A DNA stretch of 64,000 nt, taken from the NCBI RefSeq assembly GCF_000264315.1, contig NZ_AJXU01000007.1, forward strand, positions 62,001 through 126,000, in the 5' to 3' direction. Origin of the DNA: Rhodanobacter fulvus Jip2. GTDB taxonomy: Bacteria > Pseudomonadota > Gammaproteobacteria > Xanthomonadales > Rhodanobacteraceae. Positions 55,660-63,347 of the stretch are shown here, piece after piece. A model generated the notes under the pieces. The model saw nothing but the letters and a program-made list of their open reading frames with translations. It had not been told where the DNA came from and made no database searches. Numbering within the stretch: the first letter of the stretch is position 1; each line of letters starts with the position of its first letter. The translations under genes and the position numbers were made by a program.

Positions 55660-56353
55660 GAGTGATTCTTCCCATCCGCTTGTCGTGGCCTGCGATGTTA
55701 GCAAGTCGGTCGTTGGCCCCGAGGGCGCCCTGGACATCCTGCGCGGGGTGAATCTGCAAATCCTGCCCGGCGAAAGTTTCGCCATCGTGGGCGCGTCGGG
55801 TTCAGGCAAGACCACCCTGCTCGGCCTGCTGGCCGGGCTGGACACGTCCAGCAGCGGCAGCATCCATCTGGACGGCCATGCGCTGGAATCGCTGGATGAG
55901 GAAGCACGCGCGGACCTGCGCCGGCGACTGGTGGGTTTCGTGTTCCAGTCGTTCCACCTGCTGCCGGCGCTCACCGCCGAGGAAAACGTGATGCTGCCGC
56001 TGGAACTGGAAGGCGCCAGCGATGCGCGATCGCGCGCGCGCCAGGCACTGGACGCGGTGGGGCTGACGTCGCGGCGAAGGCACTACCCGGCGCAGCTTTC
56101 CGGAGGCGAACAGCAGCGCGTGGCGATCGCCCGCGCGTTCGTGCACGGCCCGCGCGTGCTGTTCGCCGACGAGCCCACCGGCAACCTCGACCAGCGCACC
56201 GGCCACCACATCTGCGACCTGCTGTTTGCGCTGAACCGCGATCACCACACCACCCTGGTGCTGGTGACCCACGACGCCGAATTGGCGGCGCGCTGCGATC
56301 GGCGGATCGAACTTGAAGAAGGCCGCGTCGTGGCCGCAGGCGCCCACTCATGA
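55658..56353 (+). CDS. ybbA: ABC transporter ATP-binding protein YbbA
   Basis: A 231-residue ATPase of the LolD/MacB subfamily. Walker A GASGSGKT (residues 45-52), Q-loop [12 protein letters not shown], signature [15 protein letters not shown], Walker [14 protein letters not shown] and H-loop LVTHDAELA. The partner permease ybbP follows with an ATGA overlap. In E. coli the pair is near tesA; its substrate is not firmly established, though lipid or fatty-acid handling is suspected from the neighbour. The start codon lies on the tesA start, so each gene's ribosome-binding site falls in the other's first codons. Confidence 0.93.
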   Translation: MSDSSHPLVVACDVSKSVVGPEGALDILRGVNLQILPGESFAIVGASGSGKTTLLGLLAGLDTSSSGSIHLDGHALESLDEEARADLRRRLVGFVFQSFHLLPALTAEENVMLPLELEGASDARSRARQALDAVGLTSRRRHYPAQLSGGEQQRVAIARAFVHGPRVLFADEPTGNLDQRTGHHICDLLFALNRDHHTTLVLVTHDAELAARCDRRIELEEGRVVAAGAHS

Positions 56354-58833
56354 GGATGCTCTGGCTGGCGCTGCGCAGCTTGCGGCGGGAATGGCATTTG
56401 CCGGAACTGCGCACGCTGGCCGCGTCGCTGGTGCTGGCGGTGGTGGCGCTGGGCGTGGTGGCCACGCTTGCCGCGCGGATTGAGCGCGGCATGCTGGCTG
56501 GCGCGGCCGAATTGATCGGCGGCGACATCGGCGTGTCCTCGCCGCAGGCGTTGCCCGACAACTACGCCGACGCAGCGCGCCACCGTGGCTTGCAGATTGC
56601 ACACAGCGCCAGTTTCCCCAGCGTGGCGTTTGCCGGCGACCAGACCCAACTGCTCGATGTGCTGGCGGCCGGGCCGCGCTACCCGTTGCGCGGCACGCTG
56701 CAACTCGGTGATGCGGCGGGCCGCAGCCACATCGGCCAGGCGCCTGCCCCGGGCCAGGTCTATCTCGATCATCGCGCGCTGGTCGCGCTCAACCTGAAAG
56801 TCGGGCAGCCGCTGCAACTGGGCGGGCGCGAGTTGACCATCGCCGCGGAACTCCAACGCCAACCCGATGGCGGCCAGTTGCTGGCGCTGGCGCCACGGGC
56901 GCTGATGAATCTGGCCGATGCGCGCCAGGCCGGCCTGCTCGATCCCGGCAGCCGCGCCCGCCATCGGTTGCTGCTGGCAGGTGAACCGAGCGCAGTGGAC
57001 GCGTGGCGTCAGCAGGTGCAGGCATCCGCACTGCCGCAAGGCGCCCAACTGATTACGCCCGAACAGACCCAGGAGCGCATGCGCACCTCGTTCGATCGCG
57101 CCGGCGCCTTTCTGCGCCTCACCGCCTTGCTGTCGGCGCTGCTGGCCGGCATCGCCATTGCGCTGTCGGCGCAACGCTATGCGCGGCGCAAGACCGCCGA
57201 AGTCGCCCTGCTGCGCGCGCTGGGCACGCCGCGCCGGCAGGTGATGGGTTTGCTGCTGGGTACGCTGGGTGCGTTGGCGATACCGGCCACTGCGCTGGGG
57301 GCCGCGCTGGCTTTGGGCTTGTCGCAGCTGGCGTGGCTGTTCGCCAGCACGCTGTTCGGTTCGGCGCCGACCTCGTTGCCGCTGGCGCCGTCCTTCGCAG
57401 CGGCCGCCATGGGTCTGGCAGTGCTGGCGGGTTTTGCGTTGCCACCGCTGGCGCGGCTGGCCGAGGTGCCGCCGGTCGCGGTATTTCGCCAGAGCGCCAC
57501 CCGTAAAACGCGACGCTTCGATGCGCTGTACCTGATACCCGTGCTGGTGGCGCTGGGCCTGATCTGGGCGCAGAGCCAGTCGCTGACGCTGGCCGGCATC
57601 CTCGCCGCCAGCCTGCTCGGCGTGGCCGTGGTTGCCGCGCTGCTGGCGGCGTTGATGCTGTGGCTGGCGCGACGCGTGGCGCCCGGCGCACATCCCGGCC
57701 TGCGGCTGGGGCTGGCGGCGTTGGCGCGGCGACGCACACTGAGCCTGATCCAGGCCACCGCACTCAGCCTCGGCATGTGTGCGCTGCTGTTGCTGGCGAT
57801 CGTGGCGCCGGCTTTGCTGCAGGGCTGGCGTCAGGAGCTGCCGCCCGACACGCCAAACTGGTTCGCGATGAACCTGCAGGACGATCAACGCGAGGGCTTT
57901 GCCCAGGCGCTGGAAAAAATCGGCGGCGAGAAACTCAACATGATGCCGCTGGCCGTGGGCAAACTCACGACGATCAACGGCCAGCCGATCGACCAGGTGC
58001 ACTTCGAGGACGAACGCGCCGACGACCGCGCGGATCGCCAGCTGCGGCTGTCATGGGCCGATGCCCTGCCGCCCAGCAACCAGGTGATTGCCGGACAGTG
58101 GCCGGGGCCACATCCGGCGCAGGCCGAGGTGTCGGTCGATACCACATGGCGCGACATGTTTGCGCTGAAGTTGGGCGATACGCTGCGCTTCGACATCGGC
58201 GAGGGCAGCATCGACGCGAAGATAACCAGCATCCGCAAGGTCGACTGGAGTTCGTTCCGGGTCAACTTTTTCCTGATGCTGGATCCGGCCCACGCCGGTA
58301 ATCTGCCGCACACCTGGCTGGCCAGCTTCTACCTGCCGCCCGGCCATGCCGACGGGCTGGCGCAGCTGTCGCGCGACTACGGCAACCTCAGCCTGATCGA
58401 CGTGGATTCGTTGCTCGACCGGGTGCGCGAGATCGTCGACCGGGTGGGCAATGCCGTGCGCTGGATTCTTGGTTTCAGCCTGCTGGCCGGCGCCCTGGTC
58501 CTGGCCGCCGCGCTCGCCGCCAGCGCGGCCGAGCGCCAGCACGAAGCGGCGCTATTGCGCACGCTGGGTGCCCGCCGCGCCCAATTGCGGGTGGCGGCGG
58601 CCTGCGAGTTCGCGCTGCTCGGATTGATCGCCGGCCTCACCGCCGCGCTGGGCGCCGCCGGTGCGGGCTGGTGGTTGGGCCGCGCGGTGTTTCATATCGA
58701 GCACTTCATGCCGCCACTGGTGCCGCTGACGCTGGCCGCCATCGCCGCGGCCCTGGTCGTGATGGCGCTGGGGCTGGTTGGCACGCGCAAGGTCAGCCGC
58801 ACGCCACCGATGCGCCTGTTGCGGGAGGGGTGA
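56350..58833 (+). CDS. ybbP: FtsX-like ABC transporter permease YbbP
   Basis: An 827-residue inner-membrane permease (E. coli YbbP 804). The N-terminal membrane segment (SLVLAVVALGVVATLAARIE) is followed by a periplasmic domain (about 55-250). Two FtsX-type transmembrane blocks lie near residues 255-430 and, after a second periplasmic part, 700-810. RRKTAEVALLRALGTPRRQV is a typical cytoplasmic FtsX loop, and a matching RQHEAALLRTLGARRAQLR recurs near 735, showing the internal duplication of the MacB/LolE type. The start overlaps ybbA by four bases. Acts with YbbA; substrate unknown. Confidence 0.92.
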   Translation: MRMLWLALRSLRREWHLPELRTLAASLVLAVVALGVVATLAARIERGMLAGAAELIGGDIGVSSPQALPDNYADAARHRGLQIAHSASFPSVAFAGDQTQLLDVLAAGPRYPLRGTLQLGDAAGRSHIGQAPAPGQVYLDHRALVALNLKVGQPLQLGGRELTIAAELQRQPDGGQLLALAPRALMNLADARQAGLLDPGSRARHRLLLAGEPSAVDAWRQQVQASALPQGAQLITPEQTQERMRTSFDRAGAFLRLTALLSALLAGIAIALSAQRYARRKTAEVALLRALGTPRRQVMGLLLGTLGALAIPATALGAALALGLSQLAWLFASTLFGSAPTSLPLAPSFAAAAMGLAVLAGFALPPLARLAEVPPVAVFRQSATRKTRRFDALYLIPVLVALGLIWAQSQSLTLAGILAASLLGVAVVAALLAALMLWLARRVAPGAHPGLRLGLAALARRRTLSLIQATALSLGMCALLLLAIVAPALLQGWRQELPPDTPNWFAMNLQDDQREGFAQALEKIGGEKLNMMPLAVGKLTTINGQPIDQVHFEDERADDRADRQLRLSWADALPPSNQVIAGQWPGPHPAQAEVSVDTTWRDMFALKLGDTLRFDIGEGSIDAKITSIRKVDWSSFRVNFFLMLDPAHAGNLPHTWLASFYLPPGHADGLAQLSRDYGNLSLIDVDSLLDRVREIVDRVGNAVRWILGFSLLAGALVLAAALAASAAERQHEAALLRTLGARRAQLRVAAACEFALLGLIAGLTAALGAAGAGWWLGRAVFHIEHFMPPLVPLTLAAIAAALVVMALGLVGTRKVSRTPPMRLLREG

Positions 58834-58879
58834 GGTTTCCTCCAGCCGATGACACACCCATCCACCGTCGCCGTTCGCC

Positions 58880-60013
58880 ATGACGCCTGACGTTCCGCCA
58901 CGACCATCGTGGCGCGCCTGGTTGCGCGACGAATGGCTGTTGCTGCTGTTCGCCGTTTTCGCTGGCGTCCTGGCGCTGCTCGACCCGCGGCCCCCTGCCG
59001 ACTACCAGCGCTGGCTGCAATGGCCCACGCTGACCGGGCTCGCCGGGTTGCTGCTGGCGATCCAGGGCATTCGCGACAGCGGCCTGGTGCAGCACGCCGC
59101 CGCGGCGGTGATGGCGCGGGCGCATTCGCTGCGCGGACTCGGCCTGGGGCTGGTGGCCGCCACCGCCGTGCTGTCGATGGTGTTGACCAACGACGTGAGC
59201 CTGTTCCTGGTGGTGCCGCTGACGCTGGCGATCGGCACGATGTCGAACCTGCCGGTGTTGCGCATGGTGGTGCTGGAGGCGCTGGCGGTGAATGCGGGCT
59301 CGGCCCTGAGCCCGATCGGTAACCCGCAAAACCTGCTGCTGTGGCAGCACTCGGCGCTGGGCTTCGCGCAATTCGTCGCGGCGATGCTGCCAGCCGCCGC
59401 GGTGATGCTGACCATGGTGGCGTTGCTGACCGTGTTCTGGTTGCCGCGCGGCCGGGTGGCATTGACCACCGATCGGCTCGACCGCACCCCGACTTCCGTC
59501 CGCCTCGGCATGTGCTCGGCGCTGGCGCTGGCCGGCATGGTGGTGCTGATGGAACACGGCCACGCGCCGCTGGGTGCCGCTGTCCTGCTGATGCTGTTTG
59601 CGCTGGGCGCGCGCGCAAGCCTGCGGCGGATGGACTGGTTGTTGCTGCTGACGTTCGCCGCCATTTTCCTGGGGCTGGGGCATTTCGCCGAGTTGCCGTG
59701 GGTGCGCGGCGCCTTGCAGACCATGGATTTCAACCAGCCGTTGACGGTCTACCTCGGCGCCATCGTGGCGTCCCAGGTGATCAGCAACGTGCCGGCCACC
59801 GTCCTGCTGCTCGATCGCGCGCCGGACGCCGTGGCGTTGGCGGTGGCGGTCAACGTGGGCGGCTTCGGCCTGGTGACCGGCTCGCTGGCCAACCTGATCG
59901 CGCTTCGCCTGGCGCGACAGCCGCACGGCCTGCGGCTGCTGCATGCGGTATCGATTCCGTTCCTGCTGGTGGCCGCGCCACTGGTGTATCTGGCGTGGCG
60001 CTGGCTGGGCTAG
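58880..60013 (+). CDS. SLC13/ArsB-like (IT superfamily) membrane transporter
   Basis: A 377-residue protein with about ten hydrophobic helices. Two symmetry-related motifs of the ion-transporter superfamily are clear: NAGSALSPIGNPQNLLLW (about 137-154) and SQVISNVPATVLLL (about 300-313), with LSMVLTNDVSLFLVVPL before the first. These shape the substrate site in CitMHS, ArsB and SLC13 members. Which anion is carried (carboxylate, sulfate or other) cannot be told. It is shorter than typical SLC13 proteins (450-600). It follows ybbP by 46 bp and precedes a small exported protein. Confidence 0.85.
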   Translation: MTPDVPPRPSWRAWLRDEWLLLLFAVFAGVLALLDPRPPADYQRWLQWPTLTGLAGLLLAIQGIRDSGLVQHAAAAVMARAHSLRGLGLGLVAATAVLSMVLTNDVSLFLVVPLTLAIGTMSNLPVLRMVVLEALAVNAGSALSPIGNPQNLLLWQHSALGFAQFVAAMLPAAAVMLTMVALLTVFWLPRGRVALTTDRLDRTPTSVRLGMCSALALAGMVVLMEHGHAPLGAAVLLMLFALGARASLRRMDWLLLLTFAAIFLGLGHFAELPWVRGALQTMDFNQPLTVYLGAIVASQVISNVPATVLLLDRAPDAVALAVAVNVGGFGLVTGSLANLIALRLARQPHGLRLLHAVSIPFLLVAAPLVYLAWRWLG

Positions 60014-60104
60014 TCGGTCGCGAAACTGAGCGGCGCTTGAATGCACCTGTCAACGCGCATGGCGACCGCACGTTTTTTCTCCCACCTACCGACGGAGATC
60101 CACC

Positions 60105-60626
60105 ATGCATCGCAAGACACTGCTCGCTTCCGCACTGGCCCTGCTGATGGCCGGTTCCGCCTCGTTCGCCATCGCGCAGAACGCTCCTGCTGCGACGCCT
60201 CCCGCCGCGGCGACGCAAGGCACCACCAGTCACGGGCATGGTGCCCACGGCATGCGCGATCATGGCGAGTATCGCCACGGCATGCAGCGCCACGGCTTCA
60301 ACAAGGATCGCGGCGGCGTGATCGGCGACCTGCGCCAGCTGGAGCGCCTGTACCTGGAATCCGGCCGCAGCAAGGAGCTGACCGCGGTGTACAACGACGT
60401 GCTGGCCAAGTCGCAGAACCCGCGCGTGCGCAACTATGTCTATCACCACCTGGCCCGCTTGCAGGCACGTCCCGCCAACGTGGACCAGGCAATCGCCACC
60501 CTGCGCAAGGGCCTGGACGAGAGCCTCGCCAGCGAGGCGAAGATGCAGGCGACGAAGGAAAAGATGCGCGCCGAGTGGCAGTCGCGTCGCGCCCAGGGTG
60601 CCACGACGCCGGCAACCGCCAAGTAA
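60105..60626 (+). CDS. Exported His-rich helical protein, unknown
   Basis: A 173-residue protein. Signal peptide MHRKTLLASALALLMAGSAS (cleavage near AIAQ). Residues about 40-68 hold nine or so histidines in HGHGAHGMRDHGEYRHGM and QRHGF, a possible metal-binding segment. The rest (about 70-165) is predicted helical, with DLRQLERLYLESGRSKELTA and NVDQAIATLRKGLDESLASE resembling a TPR-like pair of helices. I do not recognise the family. A GGAGAT ribosome-binding site is present 8 bp before the ATG. A terminator follows. Confidence 0.75.
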   Translation: MHRKTLLASALALLMAGSASFAIAQNAPAATPPAAATQGTTSHGHGAHGMRDHGEYRHGMQRHGFNKDRGGVIGDLRQLERLYLESGRSKELTAVYNDVLAKSQNPRVRNYVYHHLARLQARPANVDQAIATLRKGLDESLASEAKMQATKEKMRAEWQSRRAQGATTPATAK

Positions 60627-60652
60627 TCAAGACGACACCTGCCGTGGAACGA

Positions 60653-60684
60653 AACGCGCGAGGGGCAACCTTCGCGCGTTTTTT
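60653..60684 (+). terminator. Rho-independent terminator after the His-rich gene
   Basis: ACGCGCGA (60654-60661) and TCGCGCGT (60672-60679) form the stem, followed by a run of T (60679-60684). On the opposite strand it also faces the end of the short mazG. Confidence 0.85.
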
Positions 60685-61109
60685 CATGATTGCCGTTCCG
60701 CCGATTTCGCGCGTTGCCACAGCCGCTCCTGCTCGGCCAGGCTGCACTTCGCAAACTCGACGCCATCGTCGGCCGCGAGTTGTTCCATCTGCCGGAACCG
60801 GCGCTCGAACTTGGCATTGGCATGGCGCAGCGCGCGCGGAAAATCCACGCCGGCATGGCGCGCGAGGTTCACCATCACGAACAGCACGTCGCCGATCTCG
60901 TCTTCCAGCCGCGCCGGGTCGGCGCCGGCAACGAACTCGGCACGCACCTCCTCGATCTCTTCGAGCAGTTTGTCCACTACCGGCTGCGGGTCGGTCCATT
61001 CAAAGCCGGTGGCGGCCGCACGCTGCTGCAACCGCTCGGCACGTTTCCACTCGGGCAAGCCGTGCGGTACGCCAGCCAGCGCGCTCGGATCGGAAGCGCG
61101 CCGGCTCAC
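60684..61109 (-). CDS. MazG-like nucleotide pyrophosphohydrolase, C-terminal half only
   Basis: About 141 residues from a GTG at 61109. It matches only the second half of canonical MazG (E. coli 263 residues): GLPEWKRAERLQQRAAATGF, EWTDPQPVVDKLLEEIEEVR, EDEIGDVLFVMVNLARHAGV and ALRHANAKFERRFRQMEQLA. The metal-binding ExxE and ExxD motifs (LLEEIEEV; LEDEIGDV) are present, so the domain may be active. The N-terminal MazG domain is missing, and upstream DNA codes CysQ. Predicted substrate class is nucleoside triphosphates. The GTG lies 5 bp after the cysQ stop. Confidence 0.8.
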   Translation of the reverse strand: MSRRASDPSALAGVPHGLPEWKRAERLQQRAAATGFEWTDPQPVVDKLLEEIEEVRAEFVAGADPARLEDEIGDVLFVMVNLARHAGVDFPRALRHANAKFERRFRQMEQLAADDGVEFAKCSLAEQERLWQRAKSAERQS

Positions 61110-61113
61110 CCCA

Positions 61114-61926
61114 TCAATCCCGCGTGGCGGCTTGCAGGCGGGCCGACCAGTCACGCGAGCCGTCGCCGACCGCCAGGAATTCCGGATTCAGCAGCGATTC
61201 CCCGCGGTTGTAGCGGAACGGTGCACCAGCCAGATCAAGCACCGCACCACCGGCCTCCTCCAGCACGCATTGCGCGGCGGCGGTGTCCCACTCGCTGGTA
61301 AGCCCCAACCGCAGATAGACGTCTGCAGCACCCCGCGCAATCAGGCAGAACTTCAGCGAAGAGCCCATCGGCAACCGCTCGTAATCGCCGCCCACCAACT
61401 GGCTCAGCAGGGCGTGCTCCGGACCGCCGTGCGAACGGCTGCCGGCAGCGGTGGCCGGCTGCGCCAGGCTGCGGGCGTGGATCGGTTGCCATGGCCCGTC
61501 AACCTTCTGCTGCAGCCAGGCACCCGCGCCCCGCGCGGCCACGTAGAGGTCACCCGTGACCGGCGCCAATACCGCGCCCAGCACGCTCTGGTGGTTGTCG
61601 ATCAGGGCGATGTTGACGGTGAACTCACCGTTGCGCTTGACGAACTCGCGTGTGCCATCGAGCGGGTCGACCAGCCAGTAACGCGACCATTGCCGGCGCT
61701 GCGACCAATCCGCCGCACGGGCTTCTTCGGACACGATGGGAAGCGGTGGATCGAGTTCGGCCAGCGCCGCGGCAATCACCTGCTGGGCGGCCAGATCGGC
61801 GGCGGTGAGCGGTGACGCATCGGCCTTGGTCTGCACCGCGAAATCACCGCTGTAAATCGCCATGATGGCGTCGCCGGCAGCGCGGGCGATGGCACCGACC
61901 TTTTGCGCCAGCGAAAGGTCGATCAT
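61114..61926 (-). CDS. cysQ: 3'(2'),5'-bisphosphate nucleotidase CysQ
   Basis: Hydrolyses PAP, the by-product of sulfate assimilation, to AMP. The 270-residue protein has the Mg-dependent phosphatase motifs DASPLTAADLAAQQVI, PIVSEEA, YWLVDPLDGTREFVKRNGEF and LTSEWDTAAAQCVLEEAGGA. REFVKRNGEFTVNIALI separates CysQ from inositol monophosphatase. The ATG at 61926 overlaps the nudE stop (ATGA), so nudE-cysQ look coupled; mazG follows 5 bp later, giving a three-gene nucleotide-cleaning unit. Confidence 0.94.
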   Translation of the reverse strand: MIDLSLAQKVGAIARAAGDAIMAIYSGDFAVQTKADASPLTAADLAAQQVIAAALAELDPPLPIVSEEARAADWSQRRQWSRYWLVDPLDGTREFVKRNGEFTVNIALIDNHQSVLGAVLAPVTGDLYVAARGAGAWLQQKVDGPWQPIHARSLAQPATAAGSRSHGGPEHALLSQLVGGDYERLPMGSSLKFCLIARGAADVYLRLGLTSEWDTAAAQCVLEEAGGAVLDLAGAPFRYNRGESLLNPEFLAVGDGSRDWSARLQAATRD

Positions 61927-62477
61927 GAGCGCGTGAACCGGCCGGCCAGGTATTCGCGCGCCATGAAGAGCGCGGCGATCGAACGCCCCTCGGTGACGTC
62001 GTCGCGACCGAGCAGGGTATGCAATTCGGACATTTTCCAGGGCACCACTTCAGGCGGCTCCGGCTCGTCGCCGGGCAACCGCTCGGGGTAAAGATCCTGC
62101 GCCAGCACCACATGCGCCATGTGCGTCATGTACGAGGGCGACAGCGACAGGTTGTGCAGTATTTTCAGCTTCCGCGCGCCGTAACCGACCTCTTCCTTCA
62201 GCTCGCGGTTGGCGCCCTGCTCGGCGGTCTCGTCCTGGTCCAGGCGACCTTTCGGCAGACCGAGTTCGTAACGTCCCACGCCACCACCGTATTCGCGGAT
62301 CAGCAGCACGGTGTCGTCATCCAGCATCGGCACGATGATCACCGCGCCCAAGCCGCCCCCTTTAAGGCGCTCGTAGGTGCGCCGCACGCCGTTGGAAAAT
62401 TCCAGGTCGACTTGTTCGACCTGAAAACGGCCGTGGGCGACGTCGCGCGTGGCATGGATGATCGGCAGTTTCGGCAT
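61923..62477 (-). CDS. nudE: ADP compounds hydrolase NudE
   Basis: Nudix hydrolase acting on ADP-ribose, Ap3A and NADH; E. coli NudE has 186 residues, this one 184. The Nudix box reads GLPKGRLDQDETAEQGANRE followed by LKEEVGY, and the N-terminus MPKLPIIHATRDVAHGRFQV with FSNGVRRTYERLKGGG is family-like. VPMLDDDTVLLIREYGGG and HNLSLSPSYMTHMAHVVLAQ support NudE over general ADP-ribose pyrophosphatases. nudE-cysQ adjacency is conserved in gammaproteobacteria. Confidence 0.94.
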   Translation of the reverse strand: MPKLPIIHATRDVAHGRFQVEQVDLEFSNGVRRTYERLKGGGLGAVIIVPMLDDDTVLLIREYGGGVGRYELGLPKGRLDQDETAEQGANRELKEEVGYGARKLKILHNLSLSPSYMTHMAHVVLAQDLYPERLPGDEPEPPEVVPWKMSELHTLLGRDDVTEGRSIAALFMAREYLAGRFTRS

Positions 62478-62539
62478 CCGCCCATTCTAGAAGCCCGCAC
62501 CGCAGAAATCGAACGCCGCGCGACGTCAACCGACGCGAT

Positions 62540-63316
62540 TCAGAGGCGCAGCCGCTGCAGCGCCTGTGCGTGGATGGCCGGCGTGCCCGCCAGCACGCTG
62601 CGCGTATCGAGCGTCAACGGTGCGCCGTCCAGTTCGGTGAACACACCACCGGCCTCGCGCACGATCACCGCCAGCGCCGCGATGTCCAGGATGTTCACGT
62701 CCGACTCGATCACCAGATCCAGCCCGCCGCGCGCCAGCAGGTGGTAGTGGCAGAAATCGCCGTAGCCGCGGATGCGGTTGCTGTCGCGGATCAACGCGCC
62801 CAGCGCATCCCAGCGCGCGTCGGTCGTCAGCGTCTTGACGTTGCCGGTGGACACGGAGGCCTGCGCCATCGCCGACGTGCCCGCCACCTGCACCCGCGCA
62901 CCATCCATCCACGCGCCGCCGCCGGCACTGGCCCACATCACCTCGCCGTAGATCGGCGCGCTGGACACGCCAAGGATCAGCTCGTCGCCTTCCATCAAAG
63001 CGATCTGGGTCGAGAAGAACGGCGTACGCCGCACGAAGCTCTTGGTGCCGTCCAGCGGATCGACCAGCCACATCAGGCCGCCACGCTCGCCGTCCAGGCC
63101 GTATTCCTCGCCGTAGATGGACGCCTGCGGCAACGCCGCCTGCAGGATCTTGCGAATCGCCTGCTCCGCCTCGCGGTCGGCGATGGTGACGGGGGTGGCG
63201 TCTTCTTTCAGTTCCACCGCCACGCCCTGTTGCCAGTAATGGCGAATGACCTCACCGGCGGCGGCGGCGGCTTCCTTGGCGGCGGCAAGCGCCTGAGCGA
63301 GTGTTGCGGAATCCAT
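62540..63316 (-). CDS. Histidinol-phosphatase-type inositol monophosphatase family protein (HisN-like)
   Basis: The ATG at 63316 gives 258 residues of the inositol monophosphatase superfamily: DATPVTIADREAEQAIRKIL, SIYGEEYGL, LMWLVDPLDGTKSFVRRTPF and DVNILDIAALAVIVREAGGV. The pattern TKSFVRRTPFFSTQIAL is that of the HisN/long-type histidinol-phosphate phosphatases rather than SuhB or CysQ. The substrate could also be another phosphomonoester. It is the second member of this superfamily within 1.5 kb and lies 62 bp upstream of nudE on the same strand. Confidence 0.88.
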   Translation of the reverse strand: MDSATLAQALAAAKEAAAAAGEVIRHYWQQGVAVELKEDATPVTIADREAEQAIRKILQAALPQASIYGEEYGLDGERGGLMWLVDPLDGTKSFVRRTPFFSTQIALMEGDELILGVSSAPIYGEVMWASAGGGAWMDGARVQVAGTSAMAQASVSTGNVKTLTTDARWDALGALIRDSNRIRGYGDFCHYHLLARGGLDLVIESDVNILDIAALAVIVREAGGVFTELDGAPLTLDTRSVLAGTPAIHAQALQRLRL

Positions 63317-63347
63317 GTTGTTTCCTGTTCGTGGAAAAAATTCGTGT

